Below the pieces are notes generated by a model. That model saw only the letters and a program-made list of their open reading frames with translations. It was not told the DNA's origin and did no database searches. Both the position numbers and the translations under genes were made by a program. Positions 33,392 to 33,611 of a stretch of DNA of 33,611 bases are shown here, one piece after another. Each line of letters opens with the position of its first letter. The stretch's first letter is position 1. The DNA comes from JAAFHB01 sp037133495. Lineage in GTDB: Bacteria; Bacteroidota; Bacteroidia; Bacteroidales; Prolixibacteraceae. Location: positions 1 through 33,611 of the forward strand of contig JBAXOA010000040.1 of the NCBI GenBank assembly GCA_037133495.1. Reading direction: 5' to 3'.

Positions 33392-33418
33392 TTTCAGGCG
33401 CTTTAAAGACGCCTGAAA
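33392..33418. repeat. Inverted repeat in the right intergenic region
   Basis: TTTCAGGCG (33392-33400) and CGCCTGAAA (33410-33418) form a perfect 9-bp stem; the 9-base loop itself contains the palindrome CTTTAAAG. No strong T-run follows on either strand and no gene ends here, so it may be a weak terminator, a protein-binding site or a structured RNA. Confidence 0.5.
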
Positions 33419-33565
33419 ATTCTCATTTCATTGCAATAATTATCCATTTTACATTATTCAGCTTTAGTGCACTTGTTTAAATAATAGTAAATCAGATTAA
33501 TACATAGTAATTTATTTTTTTTAAATTTATTCTGTTTTATATGGTAGGGATATCCTAAAACCGTT

Positions 33566-33573
33566 TACATTTG
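33566..33573 (+). promoter_or_regulatory. -7 promoter box at the right edge
   Basis: TACATTTG matches the Bacteroidota -7 consensus and is followed by GCACCACG, similar to what follows the tRNA-Leu box (GCAGCGC). An AT-rich tract lies upstream. It faces right, so the gene it drives starts at or beyond the window end. Confidence 0.5.
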
Positions 33574-33611
33574 CACCACGATTTGAGAGAACAAACATGA
33601 GTTAGCTGAAT

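Larger units (their letters stand above)
33291..33611 (+). other. Gene-free AT-rich region at the right edge
   Basis: No coding frame on either strand looks real here. The region contains an inverted repeat at 33392-33418, a very AT-rich stretch at about 33420-33540, and a -7 promoter box at 33566-33573. The short ATG at 33598 is followed by a stop after one codon. A stable RNA or leader may begin beyond the edge. Confidence 0.6.

Overview
The window looks like a stretch of core chromosome from a Gram-negative member of the Bacteroidota, most likely Bacteroidales or a close relative. The evidence is type IX secretion (a type B sorting domain and a PorP/SprF protein), Bacteroidota-restricted families (a DUF4783-like protein, DUF4369-like and carboxypeptidase-like regulatory domain proteins), an LL-diaminopimelate aminotransferase, LPS genes (lpxH, lptB), many genes without a Shine-Dalgarno sequence, and several matches to the Bacteroidota promoter (TTG about 20 bases before TAnnTTTG). 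No phage, insertion sequence, CRISPR array or plasmid gene was seen.

Layout. 1-3829 (+): a secretion cassette made of the 3' end of a repeat-rich type B adhesin, a PorP/SprF partner and an OmpA-like protein with a PD40 propeller. 3835-5194 (-): a YihY/BrkB membrane protein and a DUF4783-like secreted protein. 5372-9610 (+): rlmH and a very large NtrY-like histidine kinase, which runs tail-to-tail into recQ (-). 11981-13638 (+): tatC and lptB. 13706-17331 (+): tRNA-Leu(UAG), then the protein-quality-control block tig, clpP, clpX, closed by a bidirectional terminator. 17402-20572 (-): a KAS III-like enzyme, lpxH and a thioredoxin-fold lipoprotein. 20803-23198 (+): ribF and ahcY. 23324-23806 (-): a Rieske-like lipoprotein. 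23842-25420 (+): a small membrane-anchored unknown, greA and a HIT protein. 25446-27749 (-): ruvC, a serine/threonine dehydratase or racemase-like enzyme and a regulatory-domain protein. 27866-30506: divergent dapL (-) and aspartate kinase (+), both in the lysine/diaminopimelate route. 30515-33254 (-): an unknown lipoprotein, dihydroorotase and a dolichol-phosphate-mannose-synthase-like glycosyltransferase. 33291-33611 has no gene and ends in a strong promoter-like box.

Most genes are housekeeping: envelope and LPS assembly, protein export and folding, nucleotide, cofactor and amino-acid metabolism, and DNA repair. No clearly new system is visible. The items most worth a second look are the 12-helix, three-sensor-domain orphan kinase, a thioredoxin-fold lipoprotein that lost both redox cysteines, a Rieske-like lipoprotein with cysteines where histidine ligands are expected, and promoter-proximal hairpins in the greA and clpP leaders.
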